A stretch of DNA of 64,000 nucleotides from Streptomyces formicae (GTDB lineage: Bacteria > Actinomycetota > Actinomycetes > Streptomycetales > Streptomycetaceae): NCBI RefSeq assembly GCF_022647665.1, contig NZ_CP071872.1, positions 6,076,001 through 6,140,000 on the forward strand. Reading direction: 5' to 3'. A program made the position numbers and the translations under genes. Shown piece after piece: positions 34,532-43,727 of this stretch. The first letter of the stretch is position 1; each line of letters begins with the position of its first letter. The notes beneath the pieces are model-generated. The model worked only from the letters and a program-made list of their open reading frames with translations, was not told the DNA's origin and searched no databases.

Positions 34532-36169
34532 TCAGCGGTGGGAGGTGATGCGGCCCAGCAGAACACAGACCAGCGCGGCGAGTACGGCGGCCGCCGCGCC
34601 GGGCACGACGAGCGGCGCGGCGCCCGGGAGGAGTACGGCGGCGAGGCCGGCCGCGCAGCAGACGGCGGCCGCGGCGTGGACGGCGCCGAACGCCTGGAGC
34701 AGCAGCCCGCTCCACAGCACGACCCCGAGCAGCAGCGCCTCGGCGAGCGCGGCGCCGCCGGGCCGGAGACCGCCGTCGCCGTCGCCGTCCGGCCATACGA
34801 GCAGGACGGCCCCGACGAACGTCAGCAGGGTGCCCAACTGCCAGGCGAGACAGCGCGCCAGGGCCGCCGCGACCGCCGCGCGGAAGCCGCGGGTCGTGGT
34901 GCTGGCCCGCATCCCGGCGAGGCTGTCCGCGCGGAAGCGGTGCAGGAGGTACTCGGCGGGTCCCATGGCGAAGGTCAGCGCGACGGCGAACGGCGGGGTG
35001 TCCAGGGCGACATGCAGCACGAGCACGCCCGTCCCGAGCCCGCACAGCCCGTACGGCACGGAGGCGCCGACCGACGGCGCGGCGGCCCGTGCACGGGGGT
35101 GCGTCCGGCCTTCGGCCGTGCGGGTGGGGAGTACGCGCGCGGGTCTCCCCGTGGGGGGCTGATCACTGCCGGCGACCGCGGACCGGTGGCCGGAACTCCC
35201 CGTCCACAGGCCGGCAGAAAGCCCGGCCGTGCGCCTCCGCACAGGGGCCGGAAGCCGTGCACCGAGCGCTCGGGCGACCACGGCGGGAAGACACCACGAG
35301 GGCGCCGGAGACGGGCCGTGCAGGGTCGCCCCCGCAGGGGATCGGCGGAAGTACCGGGTGACTGAACGGTGGCGGTGCCCCGCCGGTCCCCGAGGAGGTG
35401 AGCCCGGAGGGGCCCCGGGGCCCGCACCGGGAGTTCCGGCCCGCCCCCACAGACCCCGCAACCCGGCGCGCCACCCGCCCCAGGGCACCGCACCAGTAGT
35501 CCCGGCCCGCCCCCGCAGACCCCGCAGACCCCGCAACCCCGCTCGTCCCACCCGCAGCCACGTGGGCCACCCGCGGCCGTGCGTCAGGACCAGCAGCGCG
35601 GTCGCCGCCGCGAGGTAGAGCGACTGGCCCGCGGCGAAGAGGAGGACCGGGGCGTCACCGGCGGCGACGAACAGCGCCGGGGTCGTGCACAGCAGGACGC
35701 CCGCCGGTGCGCCCGCCCTCAGCGTGCGCGCCGCCGCGGCGCGGTCGCCGAGGCCGAGCCAGGTGTAGGCGCGGTGGGCCAGGGCCTGGTTCCAGGCCCA
35801 GCCGGCCAGGGCCGAGGCGAGCAGGGGCGCGTACGCCGTCGGCGCGCCGAGGACGTAACCGAGCCCGGGCAGCGCGAAGACCAGGCCGCGCAGCAGACAG
35901 GAGAGGAGCGTGGGCCCGGCCCGTCCGGAGGCCGGCCCCGCCCCCACCGGGCCGCCGCGCCCGCCGCGCCCGCCGCGCCCGACGGGCTCCGCACGACGCG
36001 CGTACAGCTCCTCCGCCAGCGCGAACGAGTCCTCCCGCCCGTAGCGGACACGTATCTGCTCGTCCGTCAGCCCGTCGGCCTCCAGCAGCGCGGCTATCTC
36101 GTCCGGGTGCACCGCATCCGCGATGGCGTCGTCCAGCCGCTCCGCCAGCTCGTCCACCGCGCTCACCAC
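34532..36169 (-). CDS. multi-pass membrane protein of the Pel-like operon
   Basis: A 545-residue protein. The N-terminus (1-62) is a soluble helical segment (ADAVHPDEIAALLEADGLTD). Hydrophobic helices occupy about 85-190 (LRGLVFALPGLGYVLGAP, APLLASALAGWAW) and about 375-545 (FAVALTFAMGPAEYLLHRF, WQLGTLLTFVGAVLLVW). The middle, about 200-370, is Arg/Pro/Gly-rich, has no hydrophobic pattern and resembles translated intergenic repeats. It overlaps the glycosyltransferase gene (a GTGGTGA junction). Context suggests export or a synthase partner, but I see no real similarity to PelG, PelE or PelD. Confidence 0.65.
   Translation of the reverse strand: MVSAVDELAERLDDAIADAVHPDEIAALLEADGLTDEQIRVRYGREDSFALAEELYARRAEPVGRGGRGGRGGPVGAGPASGRAGPTLLSCLLRGLVFALPGLGYVLGAPTAYAPLLASALAGWAWNQALAHRAYTWLGLGDRAAAARTLRAGAPAGVLLCTTPALFVAAGDAPVLLFAAGQSLYLAAATALLVLTHGRGWPTWLRVGRAGLRGLRGLRGRAGTTGAVPWGGWRAGLRGLWGRAGTPGAGPGAPPGSPPRGPAGHRHRSVTRYFRRSPAGATLHGPSPAPSWCLPAVVARALGARLPAPVRRRTAGLSAGLWTGSSGHRSAVAGSDQPPTGRPARVLPTRTAEGRTHPRARAAAPSVGASVPYGLCGLGTGVLVLHVALDTPPFAVALTFAMGPAEYLLHRFRADSLAGMRASTTTRGFRAAVAAALARCLAWQLGTLLTFVGAVLLVWPDGDGDGGLRPGGAALAEALLLGVVLWSGLLLQAFGAVHAAAAVCCAAGLAAVLLPGAAPLVVPGAAAAVLAALVCVLLGRITSHR
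35438..35541. repeat. direct repeats within the atypical middle of the membrane-protein gene
   Basis: Blocks of the form ccggcccgccccc(g/a)cagaccccgc occur near 35437-35459 and 35502-35535, with extra cagaccccg copies in the second. They encode the GLRGLRGLRGRAG and GLRGLWGRAG peptides. Confidence 0.65.
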
Positions 36170-37743
36170 ACGCTCCCGTCCGCCGCGAGCTCCCGGTACC
36201 AGGGATCCCGCAGCTCCACCGTCCAGTCGTCGACCGTCCAGCCGGCCTCGGCGGCCCCGGCGGTCTCAACCGACGCCGACTCGTACCCCGCGGGCCCGCC
36301 GGCCGGGGGCCCGCCGACCGCGGCCCCGGCCAGCTCCCGGTAGATCGCGCGGAAGGCGTCCACCGAACGCCTCAGCGTGAAGCGGTCGATGACCCGCTGC
36401 CTGGCGCGCCGGCCGAGATCGGCGCGGCGCTCGTCGTCCCGGAGCAGCGCGACGGCCGCGGCCGCCAGCGCCTCCGGCTCGCGCGGCGGCACGACGAGCC
36501 CCGTGTCGCCCACGGCCTCCCGGACCCCGCCCACGTCCGTCGAGACGGTGGTCCGGCCGCAGGACATCGCCTCGATGACCGAGAAGGGGAACCCTTCGCT
36601 GATGCTGGAGAGCATCACCACGTGCCCGGCGGCGTAGGCACGCGCGACATCGCTGATCCGCCCCTCCCAGTGGATCCCGTCCGCGACCCCGAGTTCGGCG
36701 GCGAGCTTCTCCAGCCGGGTCCGGTACCACTCCCCGCCCTCCGGCGCCGCCCCGAACAACCGCAGCCGCAGCTCGGGCAGTTCGGCCCGGGCCAGGGCGT
36801 ACGCCCGGATCAGCGTCTCCAGGTCCTTGATCGGGTCGATCCGTCCCGCCCAGCTCAGCGTGGGGACGGAGGGTTCTGCTCCGGCGTGCGGGAAGGCCCG
36901 GGGGTCGACGCCGTTGTAGACCGTGCGGATACGGTCCGCGTCGGCGCCTCCCCGCTCCTCCCAGCGCCGGTTGTACTGGTTGCACGGGGTGATCAGATCG
37001 GCCCGCCGGTACCCCAGGGTGTTGAGCTCCCGGTAGAAGCCGAGCATCAGCGTCTTGACCGCCCGGGACCCGCCCGCGCCGCGGTAGCCGAGATAGCGCT
37101 CGCGCAGGTAGATGCCGTGCTCGGTGAGGAGAAAGGGCACACCGTCCAGGCGTTTCGCGGCGATCGCGGGGAGCGTGGCGAGGCCGCTGCTGACGGCGTG
37201 GGCGACGCTGTCCGCGGGCACGGGGACGGCGAGTGCGCGCAGCGCGTGTTCGAGGAGGTCGGTGGCGGTCAGGGCGTCGTGGGCGGTGGGGCGCGCCGCG
37301 GCGACCGGCAGATGCGGCATGGTCCATGTCCACATCAGGGTGCGGACGGCGTCCTCGGTGCGCAGGGCGGCCGAGAGCCGGCCCGCCCGGGCCTCCACCG
37401 CGAGCGCGTCGATGCCGGCGCCGAAGTCGCAGTGCGCGTCCGGGTCGAGGACGGAGAGCAGGAACCGCTCGTACGTGTCGAGGAAGCGGCGGCGGGCCGT
37501 CCTGCCGAGCGCCGCGCGCTGGCGGCCGGGGCGCGGCCCCCACAGCGGCACGGCGGCGTGGCCCCGCACGTTGGGCGGCAGCTCCCAGACGACGGGCTCG
37601 CGGCCGCTGCCGGTGAGGGCGGTCAGGGTGAAACCGACCTCGGGCATGCCGCGGACGAGCTGGTCGCACCAGGTGCTGACGCCGCCGTGGGCGTGTGGAT
37701 AGGTGCCTTCGGTGAGCATGGTGACGTGACGTCCCTGGCTCAT
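36163..37743 (-). CDS. pelF: PelF-type glycosyltransferase (GT4, DUF3492 N-terminus)
   Basis: A 526-residue cytosolic glycosyltransferase. The N-terminal block VTMLTEGTYPHAHGGVSTWCDQLV is diagnostic for the PelF/DUF3492 group, and the middle LLTEHGIYLRER and FYRELNTLGYRRADLITPCNQYN follow its pattern. The GT4 C-terminal domain shows LSWAGRIDPIKDLETLI and the nucleotide-sugar motif SSISEGFPFSVIEAMSCGR. PelF of Pseudomonas uses a UDP-sugar to build the GalN/GalNAc polymer Pel. About 45 extra residues follow the GT domain. It lies 68 bp after the deacetylase gene and overlaps the next. Confidence 0.88.
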   Translation of the reverse strand: MSQGRHVTMLTEGTYPHAHGGVSTWCDQLVRGMPEVGFTLTALTGSGREPVVWELPPNVRGHAAVPLWGPRPGRQRAALGRTARRRFLDTYERFLLSVLDPDAHCDFGAGIDALAVEARAGRLSAALRTEDAVRTLMWTWTMPHLPVAAARPTAHDALTATDLLEHALRALAVPVPADSVAHAVSSGLATLPAIAAKRLDGVPFLLTEHGIYLRERYLGYRGAGGSRAVKTLMLGFYRELNTLGYRRADLITPCNQYNRRWEERGGADADRIRTVYNGVDPRAFPHAGAEPSVPTLSWAGRIDPIKDLETLIRAYALARAELPELRLRLFGAAPEGGEWYRTRLEKLAAELGVADGIHWEGRISDVARAYAAGHVVMLSSISEGFPFSVIEAMSCGRTTVSTDVGGVREAVGDTGLVVPPREPEALAAAAVALLRDDERRADLGRRARQRVIDRFTLRRSVDAFRAIYRELAGAAVGGPPAGGPAGYESASVETAGAAEAGWTVDDWTVELRDPWYRELAADGSVW

Positions 37744-37811
37744 CGTGCTGGGTCCCCCTGGAATGGCGGAAGGCGCGGACGGGGCGCGGTGGAGGTGACC
37801 GGGGGACGCGG

Positions 37812-40016
37812 TCAGACGGCCGGCAGCCGCAGCGTCACCGCGGACTGGAGGAGCTCAGGACCGGTCCACGCCGAGCGCTGCCCCGCGTACGCGCTGCCGA
37901 AGACGGCCGTACCGAGCAGGAGTTGCTTACGGGTGCCCTCGGGGGCGGTGACGGGCACGGAGAGCCCGGACGGCCCCTGGACGGTGACCGTGGTGCCGAT
38001 GCAGTACGCCGTGACCTTGCCGGCGTCGAGCGCCTTCTGCCAGGCGGCGCGGCGGCTCAGCTCCGCACCGACGTCGCGCTGGCGCGGGTTGACGAGCGGG
38101 GCGCTGTCCGCGAAGAGGGACCGGTAGTCGCCGAGGATCCGGTCGAGCACCGGGTAGAGGATGCGCTCCTCCGCCAGGTTCGACTGGTGGACGTAGTGCG
38201 GGCGCGGATCGTTGGCGATCACATGGCCGAGGGCGGTCCGGGCCTCCTGCGGCACGATGTGCTGCGCGTAGCCGGTCGCCGGGTCCAGCGGCTCGTCCAG
38301 GCAGGTGGAGGCCGGGTTGGCGGCGCAGATGCCGCTGCCGCCGTCGGCGAGGTCCGTGTAGATCCAGTTGTACTCGTCGGCCATCTCGGCGGCCGTGCCC
38401 ACGTTGTAGTACACGTTCATCGGGTGGCGGGGCACGGTGAGCGCGCCGCCCACCGTGCGCTGCTGCGGCTCGCGGGAGTTGTCGGACGCGACCCACTTGA
38501 CGCCGTTGTCGGCGAGCGCAGGGGCCAGGTTCGGGTTGTCCGCCGGCTGCTGCGGCAGGGTCTTCAGCCCTGAGTGCTCTCCGGTGACCAGCTCGCTCCG
38601 GTCCACCGGAAGACCCTTGTTCGCGGCCCAGTTGTGGTTGTCGCGGATCTGCGCGGAGATCTCGGCCCGGCTCATCCACCGGGTGTTGCCGGCCGCGTCC
38701 TTCGCGCACTGCCAGGGCACGACGGAGACGTCCTGGACGCAGCCGAGGAACGGGTGCGTGTAGGTGTGGTTGATCCACCGATAGCGGGCCCGGTCGGCGA
38801 GCAGTTGCGCGGTGAGCGCGTCGGTGCCGCCGTGCGCGGCCTTCCACTCCTCGCCGGCGCCCGCGTTGTGGACCATGTCGAGGGTGAAGCCGCGGGCCTG
38901 CTGCCACTGGGCGGCGTACTGCGCGTCCGCGGCGGTCATCCGGATGTCCGGGGTGGTCTGCCCGCCCCCGGGGCCCGCGCAGTCGATGTCGCCGGGGGTG
39001 CAGTTGCGCTCGGTGTCCCAGCGCGCGTCGGGCGCGAAGACGTCGTCGACGTGGACCGAGAAGTAGTTGCGGCTCTGGCCGAGGTGGACGCCCTGGGTGA
39101 GCCATTCGACGATGCCGCGCGCCAGCAGCCGGAACTGCCGCTGGTGCTGGTTGTACGCGAAGGTCACCACGAGCTCGCGCCGCCCGTCGTGCGCGTACTC
39201 GCCGAGCAGGCTGGCCCGGCCCGCGCCGCCGGGCACGGGGGCGTCGACGTAGCTGGTGAAGCCCTCGCGGGGGCGGGCCAGGTAGCCGTAGCTCTCGCCG
39301 ACGTCCGGCGCGTTGTCCTCGAAGGTGAGCGGCCCGTCGAGATAGCCGAAGGGCCCGGAGCGGCCCGCGGCGGTCACGGCGGCCGCGGCGCCGTCGAGGG
39401 TGCCCGACCAGCCGCCTTCGCTGGTGTGGTCGAGCCCGACGCCCGGATGCGCCCACGTGTAGGCGTCGACCTGGCGGATGCCGAAGGTCTTCTCGTAGGC
39501 GACGAGGGCCGCCTGCTCGGCGGCGCCCGCGGGGTCCGTCCCGAACGGCGCCTCGTTCGGCAGCACGACGCCCTGGAACTTGGCGCGCGGCCGGCCCCCG
39601 GCAGTGTCGCTCAGGTACGCCGCGCCGATCCGCGGCCGGTCCGGGTCGGACAGGTCGAGGACGCTGTACGGGACTCCGGTGCTGCGCAGCTCGGCGGTGA
39701 CCGCGGCCACCGACGCGCCGCCGTCGTCGACGACGAGGACCTCCAGGTCGATCCGCGGCGCCGGGCCGGCGGCCGCTGCGGCCGGCGCGGGCAGGGCGGC
39801 GGCGGCGAGGAGCGCGGACACGGCGAGCGCGACCGCGGCTCTGCCGCCGGGCCGGCCGGCCCTGTGCCCGCGCGCTCCCCCGGCGCCCGGCCCGTTCGCG
39901 CCCCGCTCCCGCGCGCCTTCACGCCTCACGCCGCGCCCCTGCCCGAGACTGCCCCCACCGGTGCCCGAACCCGCAGCCGTACCCGTACCCGTACCTGTGC
40001 CGAATCCGTACGCCAT
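37812..40016 (-). CDS. secreted polysaccharide deacetylase-like protein (PelA deacetylase-type)
   Basis: A 734-residue exported protein: a Gly/Thr- then Arg-rich N-terminus, a signal-type helix (VALAVSALLAAAALPAPAAAAA), then a large extracellular region. A Rossmann-like section starts DLEVLVVDDGG. The catalytic section has NodB-like metal motifs: FSVHVDDVF with D324/D325 and NHTYTHPFLGC with H417 and H421. Together with PelF and a GH114 gene this matches the deacetylase half of PelA, which de-N-acetylates the polymer outside the membrane. I chose the ATG at 40016 (GGGGAG 7 bases upstream); the open frame to 40136 lacks a ribosome site. First gene of the operon. Confidence 0.8.
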   Translation of the reverse strand: MAYGFGTGTGTGTAAGSGTGGGSLGQGRGVRREGARERGANGPGAGGARGHRAGRPGGRAAVALAVSALLAAAALPAPAAAAAGPAPRIDLEVLVVDDGGASVAAVTAELRSTGVPYSVLDLSDPDRPRIGAAYLSDTAGGRPRAKFQGVVLPNEAPFGTDPAGAAEQAALVAYEKTFGIRQVDAYTWAHPGVGLDHTSEGGWSGTLDGAAAAVTAAGRSGPFGYLDGPLTFEDNAPDVGESYGYLARPREGFTSYVDAPVPGGAGRASLLGEYAHDGRRELVVTFAYNQHQRQFRLLARGIVEWLTQGVHLGQSRNYFSVHVDDVFAPDARWDTERNCTPGDIDCAGPGGGQTTPDIRMTAADAQYAAQWQQARGFTLDMVHNAGAGEEWKAAHGGTDALTAQLLADRARYRWINHTYTHPFLGCVQDVSVVPWQCAKDAAGNTRWMSRAEISAQIRDNHNWAANKGLPVDRSELVTGEHSGLKTLPQQPADNPNLAPALADNGVKWVASDNSREPQQRTVGGALTVPRHPMNVYYNVGTAAEMADEYNWIYTDLADGGSGICAANPASTCLDEPLDPATGYAQHIVPQEARTALGHVIANDPRPHYVHQSNLAEERILYPVLDRILGDYRSLFADSAPLVNPRQRDVGAELSRRAAWQKALDAGKVTAYCIGTTVTVQGPSGLSVPVTAPEGTRKQLLLGTAVFGSAYAGQRSAWTGPELLQSAVTLRLPAV

Positions 40017-40321
40017 CGCGCACTCCCCACCCCTCGACGGCCTCCCCCGCGGAGATGACGGGGAGGACCTGTGGAAATCATGCAAAGCAGCGGCTTGCTC
40101 CCTTGCGCATTCGGGCCGAGTGTGACGGTAGGACAACGGGTCCGTGCGGCAAACGTGTCGGAGACACCTCTGATGGGTGAACCGCCGCTGGCGTGAGCGA
40201 GTGTCACGGGCGCGCGTAGGCTCGTCCCGGCGCTCCGACTCGCCCGATTTACGATGCGCCGGGCACGGCCGACCCCACCTCCTCGGCCGATGGAACTCAA
40301 CGGAAGCGAGAAATCACCACC
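40017..40321. other. 305-bp divergent region between the Pel-like operon and pepA
   Basis: No gene is supported. It should contain both promoters. A short dyad gtgtc-gga-gacac... (40155-40167) lies near the middle; I have no further evidence for its role. Confidence 0.5.
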
Positions 40322-41911
40322 GTGACTGCTCTCACTCTCAGCACGGCCGGCGCCGCGACGCTGCGCGCCGACGCGATCGTCGTCGGCGTCGCGAAGGGCG
40401 CTGCGTCCAAGTCCGGGGGACTGGTCGTCGCCGCCGGCGCCGAGGCCGTGGACAAGGCGTTCGACGGAAAGCTCGCCACCGTCCTGGAGACCCTCGGCGC
40501 CTCCGGTGCCGAGGGCGAGGTGACCAAGCTGCCCGCGCCGTCAGGCCTGAAGGCCCCGGTCGTGGTGGCGGTCGGGCTCGGTGCCGCGCCGGAGAAGGAC
40601 GAGGCGTACCGGGCGGAGTCGCTGCGGCGCGCCGCCGGTGCCGCCGCGCGGGCGCTGGCCGGCACGAAGAAGGCCGCGTTCGCGCTGCCGATCGAGGCGT
40701 CCGAGGACGCCGAGGCGATCGCCGAGGGCGCGCTGCTCGGCGCCTACGCCTTCACCGCCTACCAGGACGGCAACGGCGGCCTCGGCGGGAACGCCAAGGA
40801 CGCCAAGGACGGCAAGGCCGCCAAGGGCGCGAACGGCGGCAACGGCAAGAAGCAGCCGCTGGCCGAGGTCGCCCTGGTCGGCGCCAAGCCGCGCGACAAG
40901 GCGTACAAGGCCGCGGCCGAGCGGGCGATCGCGCTCACCGAGGAGATCAACCGCGCCCGCGACCTGGTCAACACCCCGCCGAACGACCTCTACCCCGAGT
41001 CGTTCGCCGCCGTCGCCACCGCCGCCGGCAAGGAGCACGGCATCAAGGTGCAGGTGTTCGACGAGAAGGCCCTCGTCAAGGGCGGCTACGGCGGCATCCT
41101 CGGCGTCGGCCAGGGTGCGGCCAACGGCCCGCGCCTGGTCCGGCTCGGCTACACGCACCCCAAGGCGCAGAAGACCCTCGCCCTCGTCGGCAAGGGCATC
41201 ACCTACGACTCGGGCGGCATCTCGCTGAAGCCGGCCGGCCACAACGAGACGATGAAGTGCGACATGAGCGGCGCCGCCGCGGTGTTCGCCACCGTCGTCA
41301 CGGCCGCCCGGCTCGGCCTGGAGGTGAACGTCACCGGCTGGCTGGCGCTCGCCGAGAACATGCCGTCCGGCACCGCCACCCGCCCCGGTGACGTCCTGCG
41401 CATGTACAGCGGCACGACGGTCGAGGTGCTCAACACCGACGCCGAGGGCCGGCTCGTGCTCGCCGACGCGATCACCAAGGCGTCGGAGGAGAACCCGGAC
41501 GCGATCGTGGACGTGGCGACCCTGACCGGCGCGATGGTGCTGGCGCTGGGCCACCGCAGGTTCGGGATCATGGCCAACGACGACGCGTTCCGCACCTCGA
41601 TCCACGAGATCGCGGAGGAGGTCGGCGAGGACTCCTGGCCGATGCCGCTCCCGTCGGACCTGCGCAAGGGCATGGACTCGCCGACCGCCGACATCGCCAA
41701 CATGGGCGAGCGGATGGGCGGCGGTCTGGTCGCCGGGCTGTTCCTGAAGGAGTTCGTGGGCGAGGACATCACCTGGGCCCACCTGGACATCGCGGGACCG
41801 GCCTTCAACGAGGGCGGCCCGTTCGGCTACACGCCGAAGGGCGGCACCGGCTCCGCGGTCCGCACGCTGGTGAAGCTCGCCGAGCGCACGGCCGCCGGCG
41901 ACCTGGGCTGA
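40322..41911 (+). CDS. pepA: leucyl aminopeptidase (M17)
   Basis: A 529-residue cytosolic metallo-exopeptidase that removes N-terminal residues from peptides. The M17 catalytic domain is clear: VGKGITYDSGGISLKPAG (metal-binding Lys/Asp), MKCDMSGAAAV, the NTDAEGRLVLADA signature and the C-terminal WAHLDIAGPAF. The N-terminal domain is typical except for a Gly/Lys-rich insert (about residues 156-178) between the domains, rich in near-repeats of AKDAKDGKAAKG. GTG start. A strong terminator follows. Confidence 0.95.
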   Translation: MTALTLSTAGAATLRADAIVVGVAKGAASKSGGLVVAAGAEAVDKAFDGKLATVLETLGASGAEGEVTKLPAPSGLKAPVVVAVGLGAAPEKDEAYRAESLRRAAGAAARALAGTKKAAFALPIEASEDAEAIAEGALLGAYAFTAYQDGNGGLGGNAKDAKDGKAAKGANGGNGKKQPLAEVALVGAKPRDKAYKAAAERAIALTEEINRARDLVNTPPNDLYPESFAAVATAAGKEHGIKVQVFDEKALVKGGYGGILGVGQGAANGPRLVRLGYTHPKAQKTLALVGKGITYDSGGISLKPAGHNETMKCDMSGAAAVFATVVTAARLGLEVNVTGWLALAENMPSGTATRPGDVLRMYSGTTVEVLNTDAEGRLVLADAITKASEENPDAIVDVATLTGAMVLALGHRRFGIMANDDAFRTSIHEIAEEVGEDSWPMPLPSDLRKGMDSPTADIANMGERMGGGLVAGLFLKEFVGEDITWAHLDIAGPAFNEGGPFGYTPKGGTGSAVRTLVKLAERTAAGDLG

Positions 41912-42278
41912 TCCGCGCGCCGGGTCCGGGGCGCCGCCCCGGACCCGGCCGGCTCCTCCGGAGTGCTTCCGGGACGCCTCCGGGAGCACGTCCGGGAGCA
42001 CCTCCGGAATAGGGAGCCGCGTCTTCCCGTTCGCCCACGACGGAATCCGTAGCCCCGTCCGGGTCACCAACAGGTCCGTACGGGTCACTCACCGCAAGGT
42101 GCGGCATCACCGCCCACCCGTACCCCGGCCCCGCGTCCCGCCTTCCTTCGACAAGTGCGAAGATGGGTTCCCGGCAGGACAGGGCCCCCACCACAGGGCC
42201 GAAGAAAAGCGGCCGAACACCAGCCGCCGCCCGGTCACGGACGACCGGCGCCCGGCGCACATGCATGGAGGACGTGAC
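41912..42278. other. 367-bp gap between pepA and lpdA
   Basis: It holds the pepA terminator, then a run of imperfect 12-bp repeats (tccgggagcac type, 41957-42008), a direct repeat cgggtcac (about 42059 and 42078) and the lpdA promoter and leader. No gene is supported. Confidence 0.5.
41919..41949 (+). terminator. pepA terminator
   Basis: A perfect 14-bp stem (gccgggtccggggc / gccccggacccggc) with loop gcc begins 8 bases after the stop. Confidence 0.85.
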
Positions 42279-43667
42279 GTGGCGAACGACGCCAGCACCG
42301 TTTTCGACCTAGTGATCCTCGGCGGTGGCAGCGGCGGCTACGCCGCGGCACTGCGCGGAGCGCAGCTGGGCCTGGACGTCGCCCTGATCGAGAAGGACAA
42401 GGTCGGCGGCACCTGCCTGCACCGTGGATGCATCCCCACCAAGGCCCTGCTGCACGCGGGCGAGATCGCCGACCAGGCGCGCGAGAGCGAGCAGTTCGGC
42501 GTCAAGGCCACGTTCGAGGGCATCGACGTCCCGGCCGTCCACAAGTACAAGGACGAGGTGATCTCCGGGCTGTACAAGGGCCTGCAGGGTCTGATCGCCT
42601 CCCGCAAGGTCACGTACATCGAGGGCGAGGGCCGGCTGTCGTCGCCCACCTCCGTCGACGTCAACGGCCGCCGCGTCGAGGGCCGCCACGTCCTGCTCGC
42701 GACCGGCTCCGTGCCGAAGTCGCTGCCGGGTCTGACCATCGACGGCAACCGCATCATCTCCTCCGACCACGCGCTGGTCCTGGACCGCGTGCCGAAGTCC
42801 GCGATCGTGCTGGGCGGCGGCGTCATCGGCGTCGAGTTCGCCTCCGCGTGGAAGTCCTTCGGCACCGACATCACGATCATCGAGGCGATGAAGCACCTCG
42901 TCCCGGTCGAGGACGAGAACAGCTCGAAGCTTCTTGAGCGCGCCTTCCGCAAGCGCGGCATCAAGTTCAACCTCGGCACCTTCTTCGACAAGGCCGAGTA
43001 CACCGAGGACGGTGTGCGGGTCACCCTCGCCGACGGCAAGACCTTCGAGGCCGAGGTGCTGCTGGTCGCCGTCGGCCGCGGCCCGGTCTCGCAGGGCCTG
43101 GGCTACGAGGAGCAGGGCGTCGCGATGGACCGCGGCTACGTCCTCGTCGACGAGTACATGCGCACCAACGTGCCGACCGTCTCGGCCGTCGGCGACCTGG
43201 TCCCGACCCTCCAGCTCGCGCACGTCGGCTTCGCCGAGGGCATCCTGGTGGCGGAGCGGCTGGCCGGTCTGAAGACCGTCCCGATCGACTACGACGGCGT
43301 GCCGAAGGTGACGTACTGCCACCCCGAGGTCGCCTCCGTGGGCCTCTCCGAGGCCAAGGCCAAGGAGGTCTACGGCGCGGACAAGGTCGTCGCTCTGAAG
43401 TACAACCTCGCGGGCAACGGCAAGAGCAAGATCCTGAAGACCGCGGGCGAGATCAAGCTCGTCCAGGTCAAGGACGGTGCCGTGGTCGGCGTCCACATGG
43501 TCGGTGACCGTATGGGCGAGCAGGTCGGCGAGGCCCAGCTGATCTACAACTGGGAGGCTCTGCCGGCCGAGGTCGCGCAGCTCATCCACGCGCACCCGAC
43601 GCAGAACGAGGCGCTCGGCGAGGCCCACCTGGCCCTGGCCGGCAAGCCGCTCCACTCCCACGACTGA
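42279..43667 (+). CDS. lpdA: dihydrolipoyl dehydrogenase (E3)
   Basis: A 462-residue FAD enzyme that reoxidises the dihydrolipoyl arms of 2-oxo-acid dehydrogenase complexes with NAD. It shows the FAD Rossmann motif VILGGGSGGYAAAL, the redox disulfide GGTCLHRGCIPTK, the NAD site IVLGGGVIGVEFAS, SAVGDLV and the C-terminal catalytic base in HAHPTQNEALGEAHLAL. The GTG at 42279 is fixed by GGAGG 7 bases upstream. The E2 gene follows after 60 bp, so E3 and E2 are made together. Confidence 0.96.
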   Translation: MANDASTVFDLVILGGGSGGYAAALRGAQLGLDVALIEKDKVGGTCLHRGCIPTKALLHAGEIADQARESEQFGVKATFEGIDVPAVHKYKDEVISGLYKGLQGLIASRKVTYIEGEGRLSSPTSVDVNGRRVEGRHVLLATGSVPKSLPGLTIDGNRIISSDHALVLDRVPKSAIVLGGGVIGVEFASAWKSFGTDITIIEAMKHLVPVEDENSSKLLERAFRKRGIKFNLGTFFDKAEYTEDGVRVTLADGKTFEAEVLLVAVGRGPVSQGLGYEEQGVAMDRGYVLVDEYMRTNVPTVSAVGDLVPTLQLAHVGFAEGILVAERLAGLKTVPIDYDGVPKVTYCHPEVASVGLSEAKAKEVYGADKVVALKYNLAGNGKSKILKTAGEIKLVQVKDGAVVGVHMVGDRMGEQVGEAQLIYNWEALPAEVAQLIHAHPTQNEALGEAHLALAGKPLHSHD

Positions 43668-43727
43668 GCTCAGTCAACGGGCGCGACGACGACCACTACC
43701 GCACATTCGTAAGGAGCAACCGAAACC

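Noticed and set aside
40017-40136. Upstream extension of the deacetylase-like protein
   Set aside because: No ribosome site, and the ATG at 40016 has a good GGGGAG motif.
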